DNA from: Terana coerulea
Lineage: Eukaryota > Basidiomycota > Agaricomycetes > Polyporales > Phanerochaetaceae
Assembly (NCBI GenBank): GCA_024811115.1
Contig: JAKOGH010001212.1
Location: 1-30,938, forward strand
Direction of reading: 5' to 3'
Length of the DNA stretch: 30,938 nt
The position numbers and the translations under genes are program-made. The notes beneath the pieces are model-generated. The model made no database searches. It saw only the letters and a list, made by a program, of their open reading frames with translations, and had not been told where the DNA came from. This document shows positions 30,761 to 30,938 of the stretch, piece after piece. How positions within the stretch are numbered: position 1 is the stretch's first letter; each line of letters begins with the position of its first letter.

Positions 30761-30938
30761 CTTCCTTGTGATCGTCGCACAGCACGTCAATTTCATCAAT
30801 TCTCATGGCCGCCAGGCCCACCTCCCTCGTGCTCAAGCCGTGCTATGATGTTCTTTCTCAGCCTGGACCTCTCCGTCCTCCAGCTGATCTCTGTTTCAGT
30901 GCATTTCGCTGCTCGCCTGCCCGCTTATTGCACTCGCT
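30761..30938 (-). other. LINE coding sequence toward the endonuclease side, cut by the window edge
   Basis: Continues the LINE on minus, but no domain can be named in this short piece. Confidence 0.4.

Larger units (their letters stand above)
25240..30938 (-). mobile_element. LINE (non-LTR retrotransposon), 3' part, 5' end off the window
   Basis: Minus-strand element read from the right edge: the linker before RT (SNASAPGPDN-type, about 30400), RT (about 30190-29498), RNase H (about 28660-28200), a Cys-rich finger (about 26330-26280), a C-terminal tail, a 3'UTR and a poly-A tail (T run on plus, 25240-25254). RT plus RNase H plus C-terminal Cys finger fits the Tad1/I-like groups of fungal LINEs. 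Frames shift repeatedly, so it is inactive as written. A gag-only LTR element (26464-28049) splits it between RNase H and the finger. The endonuclease, if present, lies outside the window. Confidence 0.88.

Noticed and set aside
1..30938. CRISPR arrays, rRNA genes, bacterial operons or riboswitches
   Set aside because: None seen; spliced genes and eukaryotic retroelements mark this as fungal nuclear DNA.

Overview
The window is nuclear DNA of a filamentous basidiomycete, most likely an Agaricomycete. The evidence is the short introns (47-65 bp, GT-AG, several with a CTAAC-type branch site), a basidiomycete-style F-box gene, and two kinases of the FunK1 (fungal-type protein kinase) family, which is expanded mainly in mushroom-forming fungi. 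All coordinates come from reading the sequence; no alignment or database search was run.

Layout. (1) 1-1325, minus: an F-box protein gene leaving the left edge. (2) 1638-3594, minus: a six-exon MFS drug/metabolite exporter gene. (3) 4466-15724: two head-to-tail copies of a ~5.6 kb module, each holding a FunK1 kinase on plus and a convergent CCCH/MYND zinc-finger gene on minus. A relic of a third MYND first exon lies at the left end. Kinase B (11286-13888) is intact over five exons (786 codons plus stop). Kinase A carries five single-base deletions, and both MYND copies carry premature stops. (4) 15725-17020: gene-poor DNA. (5) 17026-24967, minus: a full-length Ty3/gypsy element with 315-bp LTRs and a perfect TAAAG target duplication. 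A 359-bp hAT-type MITE sits in its pol region and a solo-LTR-like block in its gag. (6) 25240-30938, minus: the 3' part of a LINE (RT, RNase H, Cys-rich finger, poly-A tail). It is split by a 1.6-kb LTR element that contains only a copia-type gag.

How it fits together. The left half is a small gene cluster in which a kinase/zinc-finger module was amplified in tandem and then decayed unevenly, leaving one good kinase. The right half is a nested transposon block: MITE in gypsy, LTR in gypsy, gag-only element in LINE. Nearly every broken reading frame in the window, in host genes and transposons alike, is explained by loss of one base, and I recognised no clear single-base insertion. That bias is either biological decay or a systematic consensus error, and it is the first thing to check before any gene here is called dead.
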